DNA of 64,000 nucleotides. Source: Cristatella mucedo. Its lineage: Eukaryota > Bryozoa > Phylactolaemata > Cristatellidae. The stretch covers positions 744,001 to 808,000 of the forward strand of contig WPIO01000026.1 of NCBI GenBank assembly GCA_009760855.2, in the 5' to 3' direction. Both the position numbers and the translations under genes were made by a program. Shown here piece after piece: positions 44,236 to 56,205 of the stretch (position 1 is its first letter; each line of letters opens with the position of its first letter). The notes under the pieces were generated by a model. That model had not been told where the DNA came from and made no database searches. It saw only the letters and a list, made by a program, of their open reading frames with translations.

Positions 44236-44800
44236 GCTCTCGGTCACTGCATTGCAATTAACCGCAAAGGTCCCTGTCAATACAGCAATCTTCTGCAATC
44301 CCTCGAAAATTGACTGCACCTAGGCTGTGCAAAGCTAAAGTACGCATTAGGTATTATTACATCACACTTTTTAAAGTGCCAAGGTATACCTAATGTAACA
44401 TGCTTAACATAAAATGCTCCTTTGTCCGACTGACTAAGCCCCTAATGGGTTCGCAGTGACCTGCAAACCGAAAGTTCACACCCTGGAAACTTATGACCTG
44501 CAAACTGAAAGTTTGCACCCCTGGAAACTTTCTCCTCATCCCTCAGGTAGAGTATGATAACTAAATGTCCAAATCATTTCCACCTTAACATCATTAGAGC
44601 TGTGTGAGCCTGAAGCTTTACTAGTTAATGTAGCTCCTTGCCCTACTGCTGATGTTTTAGTGCTCACTGCTACTCTCATGCTCACCACACCTGGCCGTGG
44701 AGGTGGTGACGTTTTTCTAGCTAACCACAAGGTCTCTCTCACCTGGTCGGATCACTTGACCCATACCCTTGGTCTCGCGACTTGAGTTGAATGTTTACAC
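44236..44800. other. Unassigned, with short tandem duplication
   Basis: 'gacctgcaaac(c/t)gaaagtt' is repeated in tandem at about 44459-44530 with a period near 37 bp. No gene seen. Confidence 0.5.
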
Positions 44801-47450
44801 TTACAACCGATAGATTTCCCAGGCCGTTGCCGTCGATTCCCCGCACATTGCCCTCGTATGTACGTTCAAGATTGGTTGATAGGATGGGGTTGCACTTTTA
44901 ATATAGTACACTGTTACCCAAGAAAAATTTGATCGCCCACCAGCTTTGTTTGTAATTGTAACAGACAATCACAGATTGCTGTATTGTCTCGTGCATTTGC
45001 CGTCGATTGCCATGGATTGCCCAAGGTTGAACGCGATAAAGGACAGCATGTGCGCCCATACTGAGCGTTATGTGGCAGGATAATTGCAAATTCAAACAGC
45101 CTATTTCCAGCAAATTTTAACCAGATTGCTGTAGAGACTGGGCCATCGCCATCGACTCCCCTCGAGTGTACCTTTGTCGATTGTATAAAAGGATCCAGCT
45201 GCACTTGTAATGCAGTGTATTGCAATACACAAGAAAAGTTGGAGCTTGTCTCAGCAACTGTTGGTCCATTTGTAACTGGCCGTTATGGATTGGCGTTTTC
45301 CCCGGGCCATTGCCGTCGATTGCCGTGCGTTGCCGTCGATTGAACCTGAACAGTGGATGAAAATTATGCACGCACACAGATACATGTTATGTGGAATGGG
45401 AGTTGCAGTTTATTGCAGCTAATCTTGTCAATTTTTCACGGATTTCGCTCTCGGCCCCAACCATCACTGTTGATTGCCTTGCATTGCTGACAGTTAACAA
45501 ACAAAGCATCTTGAAAATTCCAGTTTTACTTTTGGACGCAGCAGAATGTTATATGTAATGACAATTGAAGCTTCCGAGCTGCGAATTTCTCTTCAATTGG
45601 CCGGGAATTGGGGTATTGGCCCAGGACATTGCTGTTGATTGCCGTTCATTGCTCGCGATTGTACGTGCGCGATTGGTTGAAAGGATTTGATTGCACTTTC
45701 AACACAGTGGGCTGTGACAGGTAAGATATATTTGATCTTGGCCCAGTCAGTTTCCAGTAATTTTCGATGGACCATAATGGATTGCTGTATTTGCCCGTGC
45801 CATTGCCGTCGATTGCCATGCATTGCCCAAGATTGAACGGTGAGCGCTGGTCGAAAGGGTTGGAAGTATGTGCTCGAGCAGTGAGATGTTACGTAGAATG
45901 AGAATTGGAGCTTGGTGCAGCAGATTTCTCGTCGATGTGCCACGGATTTTGGTATTGGTCCTTGCCATTGCTGTCGATTGCCGTGCATTGTTGACAATTA
46001 ACGTACAAAATAGCTTGAACGTCCTACGATTTCACTATTAGCACGAAGAAATGTGAAATGCGATGACAATCGGCACTTCGTGCAGCCAATTTAGTGTCAA
46101 CATGCCAAGAATTGTAGTGGATTGCTGCTTCGAGCCGAGCCGTTGCTGTAGATTGCCATGCATTGCCTGAGATTGCACGAGAGCAATTTAAAAAAATGAT
46201 GTGGTTGACTTGAACCAGTGTGCTTTGTAATATGCATTACAAATTGGAGCATTGCAAAACCGATTTCGGGGCATTTTGCATCAGATTGCTGTAAATTGAG
46301 GTATTGGCCGGGGCCATTGCAGTCGATTGCAGTGCATTGGTGCCGAATGATCGAGGCGATTGTAGTGAAATTATGGGATTACACAATAACCAAAAAAATA
46401 GAGCAAAGTGCACTCACCATTAGAGCTATAAGTGTACATATTCTGGTCGTTATTCGCCGGGTTGCCATACATTTTCGTACTGGCCCGGGCAGTTGCAGTC
46501 GATTGCAGTGCACTGCTGCAGAATGATCGAGACAATTACAGTGAAGTTATGCGAGTACACAATAACCAAAGAGTAGAACAGAGTGTAATCATAACTAGGG
46601 CTTCTAGTGTGCGTGTTTTATTTAGTCCTCGTCGCTGGGTGGCGGATTGCAGCCAAGTTCGGTGGATTGAGGTGGATTGTTGTGTGGGACTGGGTCGTTG
46701 CAGTCGATTGCAATGCATTGTGTGAGAACGCCTGTGCATAAGGGAGCAAAATTTGGTAGGTGCACTTTGAACTGAGTCTAGTCCTATATGCAATATCAAT
46801 TAGAGCTTTGCGATGGCAGTGTGAGGATGTTTTGCAGCTGAATGGAGTGGATTTCGGTAGTTTTCCAGGTCATTTCAGGCGATTAGCTCCCATTGCCACA
46901 GTGCAACGTTGCACATTTTTTTTATTCCACGTGGTTGTGCACACAGCACGGTGCACTTTAATATGAAATACAAACTGGAGCTCGGCGCAATGTATTTTGA
47001 TTTTTTATGCAGTGGATTCGGTGGATTGTGGTATTGGCCCGGGCTACTGCAGTCGATTGCAGCGCATTGCACGAGAATGGCCGTGTCAATGCAAGTAAAA
47101 TTTCTTTAATGCTATTGTCGCACAGTGTGCTGTCATATGCAATCAAAAAATGAGCTTTTCTATCAGGATTTCTTTCGTTTCGTGGTGGAATGCAGTGGAT
47201 TGCGGTGGATTACGGTATCGGCCTGGGCCACTGCAATCTTATTTCAGTGGACTTCGTGAGAACGCTTGAGCAGAATCATGGGAAATTTTCTAGGTACATT
47301 GTTTGTGGCATAATTTGATATTCCAAACTTTTTGGAGCTGTTTGCAGCTGATTTGTGGTGGGTTTGACGGGAACTAGAATAGATTTCGGTACAGGCGTCT
47401 GGTGTCAAAGCTAATTCACACAAGTGTGCTTGCACGCAGCGACATGAGAT
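44800..47450 (+). repeat. Diverged satellite, unit about 173 bp
   Basis: A core of the form 'gccattgccgtcgattgccatgcattg' recurs at about 44825, 44998, 45148, 45304, 45465, 45627, 45800, 45966, 46141, 46315, 46491, 46696, 46868, 47045 and 47222. Spacing is 150-205 bp, mostly 165-177. Between cores, 'ttggagctt...gcagattt', 'ggattgctgtattg' and 'agtgtgctgt' are also conserved. The units drift from 'gccgtcgattgcc' (left) to 'gcagtcgattgca' (right). Short ORFs in it are repeat shadows. Confidence 0.85.
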
Positions 47451-47559
47451 TTGGTGGACAGATAAATTCGAACGTGTACTACAATATCAGTGCAAAATTT
47501 GAGCCCGGCAACACTTACGTCTGGTTGTTGTTAGCCTAATTCGAGTGGGTTGAGGTGGA

Positions 47560-48330
47560 TTGTGGTAATTCGTCGAAACCCGCACCAAGCACAGATCCCT
47601 GAGGTACCCCATATTTCAGTTTGTGAAAGTAGACTTGAACGTGAAGCTGATATATCAAGCTCATCTAGTGACAAGTCATTCTGGTAAAGGGCTTCCAGAT
47701 TCCGGGCAGAGGCTACCAAGAAATTCTGTATGCTGGTAGAGCCGATTTAGACAGTCAGGACTTTGCAGTAACCGAGTAACGCTTGCTTTGCCCACAATCT
47801 GAGAGAGTTTTCGACAATCCGAGTGCGAATGTCGGCAATGCATGCTGTTCGAGAGCTGAAAGTTTAGCTTGGTTTAAAGCAAAGAAGAATCAAGGCGAAA
47901 GTAGAGCAGCATATCGTTTGCGTAAAAAAGGAAAGCCTAGATTAGGCTTGGCAATTACGTCGGCAAGAGGGAGTGTATACACTGTGAAAAGGAGAAGACC
48001 TATTCGGATCCCTGTGGCAACCCTTACACCAAACGCTCGCAGGATGATTGTTTTCTATTGACATCTACTCTCATAATTCTCTCACCCTGATAAAGACCTA
48101 AACCACTGCAACACTGCCTGTAAGTCCCAGGCGACAGTTGCTCATGAAGGATTCGGTTATCGATGGTATCAAGAGCTTTCGAGAGATCGGCAGACCTAGC
48201 AGAGACTGCCCAAGTCAGCATTCCTGAGCAAGTCGGAGTGCTGACTCTGTTCAGAGATTTGCATGGAAACCAGATTTACAATGTTAGTTTGGCAGGGCAG
48301 CAGTAAATCGAGGCACCTTACAAGAAGAGC
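47560..48330 (-). mobile_element. Diverged LINE RT fragment, rearranged
   Basis: Minus-strand RT pieces: 'DLSKALDTIDNRILHEQL' (near 48190), 'FLFYANDMLLYF' (near 47930) and 'RNLEALYQNDLSLDE' (near 47680). A second GVPQGSVLG-type motif '[10 protein letters not shown]' lies downstream (47580-47612), out of normal order, so the copy is rearranged or two fragments are joined. Confidence 0.75.
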
Positions 48331-48337
48331 AGTAGGT

Positions 48338-48505
48338 GCCGCCCTGGTTTGGCTCATTGGTTAAGGCGCTCACCTCGACCAAGGTCAAAGTGAATGCATT
48401 TAACGACCGAGGTCGTGAGCTCGAGCCCCATGGCACATGTGAAGCGCCTGAATAGGGATTAAGTTCTCTTAGGACACTATACAAATGAACTAGAATAAAA
48501 AAAAA
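48338..48505 (+). repeat. SINE family A copy
   Basis: A full-length unit: tRNA-like head 'tggctcattggttaaggcgc' and 'gagctcgagcccc', then 'gtgaagcgcctgaatagggattaagttctcttaggacactatac' and an A-rich tail. It contains a 20-bp insertion in the head. Confidence 0.85.
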
Positions 48506-48629
48506 AATAATAATAGGTATGGGGCCTGGATGGCTTTATAGTCTTCTTAGACTTGGAAATCAGGGCAGCAAGGATCGGCTTGCGAGTGGACATTGACAAA
48601 GAGCAAATAAATAATATTTGCAATTGGTA

Positions 48630-48712
48630 ATAAAGGATCGACCACTTAAGGATCCGAACCCACGACCTTGGTCGTCAAGAGCCTTACCTCCTGGGCTGTC
48701 ATGGACCTCAAA
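48630..48712 (-). repeat. SINE family B head (reverse)
   Basis: 'ggatccgaacccacgacc...cctgggctgtca' is the reverse complement of a tRNA-like SINE B head. Confidence 0.6.
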
Positions 48713-48734
48713 GTACGTAGGACGAAGACTACTG

Positions 48735-48930
48735 GTGAGCCGTGATGGCCCACTAGGAAAGGCGGCTGCTTTTCACGATCTCGGTCCCGATGTCGTGGGT
48801 TCGAATCCTTCGGTGGGCGATCCTTGATCGCCACTGCAAGCCGTGGTGATAGCCGTAAAGGCTCTTCTGTCGCTTTACAAAAGAGGCTGTTAAATCAGCT
48901 AGTATTTAATTTATCTTTTAATTTACTCGA
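48735..48930 (+). repeat. SINE family B copy
   Basis: Head 'gatggcccactaggaaaggcgg', B box 'gtgggttcgaatcc', body 'gtggtgatagccgtaaaggctcttctgtcgc' and end 'gaggctgttaaatcagct'. Confidence 0.75.
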
Positions 48931-49384
48931 AGGGTATCACACTTGGAATTGACTCTTGTGATTTTGCCATTAGCTGAGGTGCTTATGTTCTTTTCTCCCC
49001 TATTTTTGGTCTAAACCTTTCGACTGGCTCAGTTCTGCCTATTAGCCACCTGAGTGACCAGGCAGGCAGGTTGCACACACACACCTGCTGGTTTATGGTC
49101 GGTTGTCTACTGCTAGCTATTTATACGCCTGCAGGCTGTCTGCTCTGCTGGCACTGTCTCCTGCTCCTATGCAAAAGCACAGGGGGCCTGGGCTGTGGTC
49201 ACTTTGAGCTACTGCACGAGGTCCGTGAGTAGCCTAGCTACGTTTTGTTATGGCTGTAGCTTGCCATGGCTGTGACGGCTCGGCCAACGACAGCCGAAGT
49301 CTGATGCAAAAAAGGTGGTAACTTGCCGTGTGCTGGATCGAGTTGGCAGGAAACGAGCACCCAGTGCGATCTGCCCAGAAATGC
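48931..49384. other. Unassigned host DNA
   Basis: No coding or repeat signal recognised. Confidence 0.5.
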
Positions 49385-49525
49385 TTGTATAGCGCTCTAA
49401 GAGAATCTCTATTCAGGCTTTTCACAAATGCCATGGGACTCGAGCCCACTGCCTCGATTATCAACTACATTTAACTTGACCTTGGTCGGGGCAAGCACCT
49501 TAACCACTGGCCCAAACCGGCACAG
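49385..49525 (-). repeat. SINE family A copy (reverse)
   Basis: 'tagcgctctaagagaatctc...attcaggcttttcac' and 'gggactcgagccc' match family A in reverse. Confidence 0.8.
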
Positions 49526-50690
49526 ATTGCTGCTTGTCTGCTCGCTGCTTGTCTGGGCCCTACTAGTTTTGGTGCTGCTTGTCTGTGTGCATGAAGTCAC
49601 GAGCATCACTCTTGATGCGCTTATTGAGCTAGACATGAGCTGTTCAAAAGAATAACTTCGCGGGTGGGGCTGCTTTAGAGCAGTCGTTTGCTGGTTGCAC
49701 CAGACAGGTAGCAGCAACATTTCAGGGCTGTGGCATCTAGAGAGCCTGCGAATCAGACGAGGTGCTTATATTTCGAGCTTTACTAATCGATTTTCCGAGG
49801 CAGCTTGCCGACGGCAAGTGATAAATGTGTGTGTTCCTCGGAAAGTAACCGTGTGTGTTTCACCCGACACATACGACATGCAGGTACAGGCTTTACCCCG
49901 ACGAAGTGCGTTGATAACACTCGTCCGAGCTTCGTATGCTGCTAGCTGTTGTGTGCCCGCTGGCCGTGTGACGTCGGCTTGCTATCTCGGATTTTCATAC
50001 GGCCATCAGAGTTCTTAGAAAGCCAACGAGCTTTATCTAGGGGTTCAGGGGCAGTTCTGTCGTCGTGGGCCGTTGTTTCTCTCAGCCCACGTCCCAGATA
50101 TCGCATCCTTTGAATATGGCAGCCCTGCTAGGTTTGTGCTGTGATGTTCACTCTGACAGTATAACGTCAGCAACTTTTAGTGTGCTGAGCCTAAAAGACC
50201 TCTTGAGCTCTACACCATGGTAGTCACCACATCGGTCAATATGAGTCAATTCCAGAAACAGTGACCGTACGAGCATGCAAGTTTTATGGTTGGCATGTTC
50301 ATCCTGCCATGCCTAAGTTCTCCCAGGCCTATGTTTACTCATTACAAGTGTAAGCTCGTTTGTGTGCAGAGTGGAAATACCAGGAATCCTGTCATTCTGT
50401 TAGTGTTTCAATGAAGTTGCATTAGTAGCACACTTACCCGTGAAGGTAGGTGATTGCACTGAGTTTGGTTTGCCACGTGTCTATTCTTTGGGCGTATAGT
50501 CATTGCCGACTATTTCACATTACAAGCAAACCATACTCAAAAACAGACCCACGATCATGTTCGTGCTTCATTCGTCAGCAATGCTACCCAGTAGGTGACT
50601 GATTGGTGTGTCCCCCCCACCACCCCTGCTGTTCGTCACCTGCTAGCAATAAGTTCTACTGGATCTGTCGGTAGCATTAGTAACCATTGA
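49526..50690. other. Unassigned host DNA
   Basis: Open frames up to 107 codons (49695-50018) lack features. No recognised gene. Confidence 0.45.
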
Positions 50691-52140
50691 TCCCCAAATC
50701 CACTAGGAATGCTTATCGTGTTGGATTGCACTGCGCTGGTACTATTTACATCTTATTGTGAGATGTCCCAGCGTAGATTCAAGCACCTACTGGCCATCTT
50801 AGAGCCTTCGAAGGACAGGGTTTGCGTGGAATCTCGTCTAAGGAATCCCTTCATTTCGCACCACCCTCTTTCGCTTGCCGGCATTACCTCCAAGACAACC
50901 TTGCCTTCTGCTGCTGTGCAGATGACACTCAGGTATACCTGCGTTTTAAACCATCATCCAGTTAGTACCTCGGGCTCTCGCTCAACTTCATCTCAGAAAA
51001 GAGTTTCCAATTTATTATTTGCTCTCTGATAACAGCTGCAGCTCTTAAATGGAATGATAAGACCAACCTGATGGCATTCTATCATCGACTCACTTGCAAG
51101 ATGTATTGCCTACATATGCTCTTGGATGGCTGCAAAATTGCTTGATAATTCTACAACCAATTCAAGAGCTATAGGAAAAGCCAGCGTCACTCGGAAACTG
51201 GAAAGTTGCCGCCGCCCCCCAAAATTGGTACAGCCAACATTTCTCTTATATTGGCATAGAGAAATCTGAATGTCCAGTTCTTGAATGATCATCTCTAGAT
51301 GACCACATCAGGTCTGCAGTCAGGTATGACAACATCTAGCTAAGCAGTATTGCAAATCATTCATGATTAAATGAGGTACTGTAAGAGTAATTTGAAAATA
51401 TAGAGGAAAGGGAAAGGCTGTCTGCTGGAGAGCTGGGTGCTGAATCTTTTTACATCTAGCCGTACGCCCCGCCCCGTACGCCCCGTGCACCGATTTTTCT
51501 GACAAAACATTCGGCCTCGAGCAACAGCAGACCTGAAATGGCTGCTGTTCCTGGTCAGTAAGCTTGGCCATGCATTTCTGACATTTCGCCTGAATTTTTT
51601 GGCTCTCTTCCTGTAAATCTTCCTCTCTATGCTGTAAGACGCTTATTGTTGGTGCACAACTTTGTCGCCAGGCTTGTCTGTCGTGAGCATCAAAGCTGCT
51701 ACATTGGGTAGGTTCTGAGCCAGCTGCATGGACTCCCCATTAAGGTGCCTAACAACTTCCGGGTCCTGTCATGTACTCTTTCCCGTTGTACTATAAATGA
51801 TCCCATGGCTCGGGTAGCTCATCTCTACTCTAACCAATCTTGACTTCTTCGGCAACAATGCCTTCAGTTCTTGTGCTTCTACAATGTAAAATTTGCTACC
51901 GAAAACTATTTCACCATCCCCTGACATGGTGACATTCAAAGCAAAACGAAAACGTTTCCTGTGCGCCTTACCATTTGTTACTTCCCGGCAAATCCCTTTT
52001 TCTGTGCTTATATGTGACAGAGTTATGCTGTTGTCACTAGTTAGTTAGTATGCATCTAATTCATCTTATTTGAAGTACCTAGGTATTGTATTAGTTTTTC
52101 TTAAGGTACAGTGCAAAAGGCTTTATTATTATTATTATAA
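50690..52140 (+). mobile_element. Diverged LINE copy
   Basis: Plus-strand remnants: 'LAFCCCADDTQVYLRFKPSS' around the RT active-site box (about 50900-50960), 'SSLDDHIRSAV' (51290), 'VARLVCREHQSCYIG' (51670-51715), then a 3' end with a short (ATT)n at 52120-52140. It is an older subfamily with many stops. Confidence 0.75.
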
Positions 52141-52179
52141 ATTGTATTGTACTTGTTGCCAAACAAAGTTGGACAGCAC

Positions 52180-52340
52180 GGGTCTTAGCCCTCGGTTAAG
52201 GTTTTTGCTCTTCACGATCCAGGTCATGGTTTTGAGTTCTGCAGTGGGGGGTACTTGATGATAGCTCTAAGTGGTGGTGATAGCCGTTAAGGCTCTTCTG
52301 CCACAATATAAATAGGGCTGTTTAATCACCTAACTTTGGT
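52180..52340 (+). repeat. SINE family B copy
   Basis: 'gggtcttagccctcggttaagg', a decayed B box and 'ggtggtgatagccgttaaggctcttctgcc' ending 'ggctgtttaatcacc'. Confidence 0.75.
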
Positions 52341-53000
52341 GTAGCCACTTCAGTGATGAGCTAAAATGACATGCGTGAGTCACCTGATGATCATAGCCGT
52401 GCTGTTGCTCTTGTGGCAGAGATGGCTACCAACACCGATTTTCCTCTGAGATAGTGGTATCAAATCGGCCGACATCGGGTAGTTTCCACTGATTCGTCCG
52501 TGCAAACATGCCTAACCGTCCGGTCCATTTGCCGATCAGCCCTCTGATACTTTGAAGGGTGCAGGTAAAATGTATATCGCCGTATACAGGAAACCTCTGC
52601 ACATTTGGCTGTACTGTTGATTCACAGTGTACACCAGCACTTTGTAGATGCTTAGCCCCTGCAATGCATTGAGAATTGTAACTTGAAGCTGGAGCCAACC
52701 GATTGGATCCTGCTGCCTCTCCTCCTTGCCCTCTGCAGTTTTACCTGTTGCTGCATGCCTTATGATATTGCTGACCAACATTTTTAAAGTCAAGTCTGTT
52801 TTCAAGCATTTGTTTCTTGTGCTTCCATCTACGGGGTAGGTGCCCACGACACGACGGCCGACCGCCTTTGGGTCCTGCTGGTATCCTCTGCCATTTGACA
52901 ACTAAGGTAGCTAATAGCTCAAGTGGCTGCCCAGGGTTAGGTTTAACCACGATCTAGTGCGTGGTTATTCTACGTTATGAGCTTTCGCCAGTGAGTGGGC
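52341..53000. other. Unassigned host DNA
   Basis: The minus-strand frames at 52426-52901 show no recognised domain. Confidence 0.45.
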
Positions 53001-53002
53001 GT

Positions 53003-53003
53003 G

Positions 53004-53057
<54 letters not shown>
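53003..53057. repeat. (CA)n microsatellite
   Basis: About 25 CA units with two interruptions. Confidence 0.95.
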
Positions 53058-53060
<3 letters not shown>

Positions 53061-53143
53061 CACTATCTTACAAATATATCAAGTCCTCATCCATGCATAG
53101 TTGCAACCGCGATGTCAGCAACGTTAACCTGTTGATAATTGCT

Positions 53144-53236
53144 GTATATATATGTATATATATATACAGTGTATATATGTATATATATATATATATATAT
53201 ATACGGTGTATATATGTATATATATATATACACCCA
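53144..53236. repeat. TATA/TATG-rich microsatellite
   Basis: Alternating (ta)n with 'tgtatatatg' units in two 45-bp blocks. ORFs here are artefacts. Confidence 0.9.
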
Positions 53237-53659
53237 AATGCAAAAGTCTTGTTCCACCCCGTATGGTGACGTCCACCTGGTGCCTGCAGACTGCTTTCAA
53301 CGTAGCATACAGACAGAATAAGTCAATGATTTATGCGCACAATGTCATGCATACATATTTAATGTCTCACTTAAGTAAAAATGTTGTTGATGAGGGGTAT
53401 AAATTAATATGAGGTCGGTCCTTTGCGGTTACAAATGACCTCTTTAATGCACAGCGGCATACAGGCCTCTGGCTTAATATTTTGCTAATGGTACTGCAGC
53501 CTGCTATCAGCATTTGTAAACTGCCTTGAGAGATTTAGTTTTCAGAGGATGCTATTGTCATATTATAAACAGTATTATTCTGATGTTGCTCCCCGGAGGA
53601 GGTCAGTGTTCTGTATGCCACCCTCAAGTTCTCTTTGTAGTCCATTATTCACCCTTGTT

Positions 53660-53800
53660 TGTGCTCCCCCAAACTGCTTGGGGTGGCCTATTGGGGGGTA
53701 CAGACATCTCCCCCCCCTGGACGTCCCCCCCCCCCCCGACATCCCCCTCCGGACGTTTTCCCACGGACAGTTCCCCTTCTGGGGTAGGACATTTCCCCTG
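53660..53800. repeat. C-rich 'ggacatttcccc' block
   Basis: Degenerate tandem units such as 'ggacatttcccct', 'ggacgttttccc' and 'ggacagttcccc' with C runs. A related block lies inverted at 54308-54430. Confidence 0.7.
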
Positions 53801-53885
53801 GTTAGGGTTTAGCATTTAGGGTTTAGGGCTTTAAGGCTTCAGAGTTTAGGGTTTTAGGGCTTAGTGTTTAGGTTTTAGGTTTATG
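53800..53885 (+). repeat. Telomere-like degenerate repeat
   Basis: 'ttagggtttagcatttaggg' and following 'tttagggcttt...gagtttagggttttagggc' form a decayed TTAGGG/TTTAGGG array, interstitial in this position. Confidence 0.6.
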
Positions 53886-54258
53886 GGCTGGCACATCCGC
53901 TGCCTAAATCCACCCTTGCTCATTATCCGCGCTTTAATTAGTGCGTATTAGGGCATAACTAGTTCTCTTGAGGTCCAGTTATACTCAGTAGACCTCTGAG
54001 GCTTGCGCTCATTTGCAGGAACACGGGGCATGCCGTAGCCAGAGCCAGCTTTGACGGGTATGAACACGTGCCTGGCGGTGTCGAACGGGACCAAACTTCC
54101 GCAGGACCAAACTGTATAGCTAGCCTCTGCTGCAGCCTCTGCAACAGCTGTCGCCGCTCGCTCTATTAGAAACCATCCTTCCAATCCATCCATTCCTCTA
54201 ATTATACTGAGTTGATTTTATTTTAATAGAGCATGAACTTAATTTAATTATGTATATT

Positions 54259-54261
54259 TAT

Positions 54262-54291
<30 letters not shown>
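54259..54291. repeat. (CA)n microsatellite
   Basis: About 14 CA units. Confidence 0.95.
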
Positions 54292-54293
<2 letters not shown>

Positions 54294-54307
54294 CTTTATT
54301 CTTAGTT

Positions 54308-54430
54308 AGAAATTCATCGACATAGGGGGAGATGTCCAACCCCGGGTGAGAAATGTTTGAGGGAAATGTCCTAGGGGTCCACGGGGGGGGGGGGGGGGGG
54401 GTGAACGTCCAGGGGGGAATGTCATACAAC
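54308..54430. repeat. G-rich block, inverted mate of 53660-53800
   Basis: 'ggggagatgtccaacccc', 'gggaaatgtcctaggggtcc' and a G run of about 20 (54383-54402). In reverse complement it reads as the same 'ggacattt/ggacgtt' units. Confidence 0.65.
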
Positions 54431-54711
54431 CCCTAGTGGTTAGTGTTTGGCTTCTGGATTATAAATTTTGAGTTTGAAACCAGTTGGCAGCCGAGTTCGA
54501 ATTCAGCTGGCTTGTGGATTTTTGCTCATTAATTGATATATCTACCATAGCTGGGAGGGCAATTGGAATTCTATAATAAGGCATTACAAGAACTTGGAAA
54601 TTGCTCCAGCAGTGCTATCACATGGCAGAAAGTCTGCCACAAGTCACATTTACCAGAAAAGCTGCAGGAATGAATGCCTTGAGCTTGCTCTGGCACGGTG
54701 TCTCACTTTTG

Positions 54712-54882
54712 GAGCTGGGTCTTAGCCCAGGGGTGAGGTGATAGCTCTTTGCGATCCGGGTCGTGGGTTCGAGCCCCGCAGCCAGCAATCCTTAATTGCT
54801 CACTGTGAGCAGTGTTGATAGCCGTCAAGGCACTTCTGCAACTATACAAGTGAGGCTGCTGAATCAGCTACACATTTTTTTT
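54712..54882 (+). repeat. SINE family B, best-preserved copy
   Basis: 'gggtcttagcccaggggtga' (A-box-like), 'gtgggttcgagccccgc' (B box), 'gtgttgatagccgtcaaggcacttctgcaac', 'gaggctgctgaatcagct' and a T-rich tail. Confidence 0.85.
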
Positions 54883-55149
54883 AATGATTTCTTGATGTCC
54901 ACATGCAGGGAAAGCTAAGCGTGTTAAGTGCCAGCTGCCTCCCGAGTTTATCGAAACCTTTCTGTTTCAAATATAAATAATATGCCTATACAGGCATTTG
55001 GTTCGTTTGGTGCAGTGTTTACGTTTATAATTAGTGTTATTAGATTTCTGCTAAACTCCAAGGTTCGGCTTCTGCCGCCCTGGCTGCATGCCCCATCGCA
55101 TGAAGGCCACTTAAGAATAATTCTGCTTTGAACTTGTGCTCATGGAACC

Positions 55150-55720
55150 CGTGCTCTTTGTACTAGAAACTATAAGTTGTTAACCACCTGTTACTTCCCG
55201 ATGCTAATGATATTTTCACTGTTATTCGGACACGGCTGCAATCAGAAAACTGCATCACCGGTGCTACCCCGACAAGTGTCTCCTGTTTTATTACTCGGAA
55301 ATTGTTAAAAGCTGGTAAGGCAGTAGTTGTTGTCACCCACATGTCTTTCAATTTCAAATCTTTCTCGGCTTCCGCTAAACAATCTATTGTGTCTCTTGTC
55401 CTCTGTCCAGGTAGTGGTAAGTTTCCGGTTAAGGCAGCTCTTATCGCCCACCAGGTAACAATCCTAGCTTCATTTCTGATTTTTGTTTGCTTTTTTCAGT
55501 TCTTTGCACTAGGAATAGCCTTCTTCTCATTCTGGGTGATTTCTATAACCATTTTGGTAGTAGCCCATTTGATCTACTGCGTTCGAAAATGCCTGCACTG
55601 TTTATAGCTTCCTTCATCTATGCTCATGTTCTGCAAGCCCTGTCACAAATATGAGGCCATTCCCTGCACCAAACTTTCTCTTGCATTTGTCTCATACTCA
55701 CCCCTATCACCACGTCTTTC
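55150..55720 (+). mobile_element. LINE endonuclease-domain remnant
   Basis: Heavily frameshifted pieces: 'KAGKAVVVVTHMSFNFKSFS' (55302-55370), matching the 'GGGVAV...FNFK' stretch of the endonuclease fragment at 34270, and 'LILGDFYNHFG' (about 55530-55565), the conserved G-D-F motif. Confidence 0.7.
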
Positions 55721-55859
55721 GGCGAACGATATGCTATGCAGATTTCATATTCTCTGGAATGTATTTCCCTATCTATTTATATGTCTTCGGCAAACTAGCA
55801 TCTTGTACCCTTCTGCTTGACTCCCCTACCCACCTTCCTCGATCTAATGCTTCGATGCG

Positions 55860-55985
55860 AATCTTGCCCTCGAGAGAACTTAATCTCTTTTTAGGCGCTC
55901 AACATATCTGTAAAGGAAGCATGATCGAATGGGTAAAGGTAGCATGCACAATGTTAACAAGCATAGCATGGTTTAGGTGACATCC
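55860..55985 (-). mobile_element. LINE 3'-end fragment
   Basis: 'ccctcgagagaacttaatctctttttaggcgc' and the following UTR in reverse. Confidence 0.7.
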
Positions 55986-56067
55986 TCTTGATGCTAGCCA
56001 ATGTTCTCGGTGTTTTTGCACCTCTGACTATGCTATTATTCTGTCCCTGTCCACAGCCTGACGCCGA

Positions 56068-56205
56068 GCTGGTTTGGTCCAGCGGTTAAGGTGCTCGCCC
56101 CGACCAAGGCCTGGCTGAGGTCGTGGGCTCGAGCCCCGAGGCACATGTGAAGCACCTGAATAGTGATTAAGTTCTCTTAGGGCGCTATACAAAAGAACTA
56201 TATAT
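56068..56205 (+). repeat. SINE family A, best-preserved copy
   Basis: 'gctggtttggtccagcggtt', 'gtgggctcgagccccgaggc', 'gtgaagcacctgaatagtga' and 'ttctcttagggcgctataca'. Nearly identical to the unit at 1-120. Confidence 0.9.

Noticed and set aside
44800-47450. CRISPR-like array (regular short repeats).
   Set aside because: Unit is about 173 bp and diverges throughout with no unique spacers; it is a satellite.
52961-53412. Overlapping ORFs of Tyr/Ile and His/Thr runs.
   Set aside because: They are translations of (CA)n and (TA)n microsatellites.
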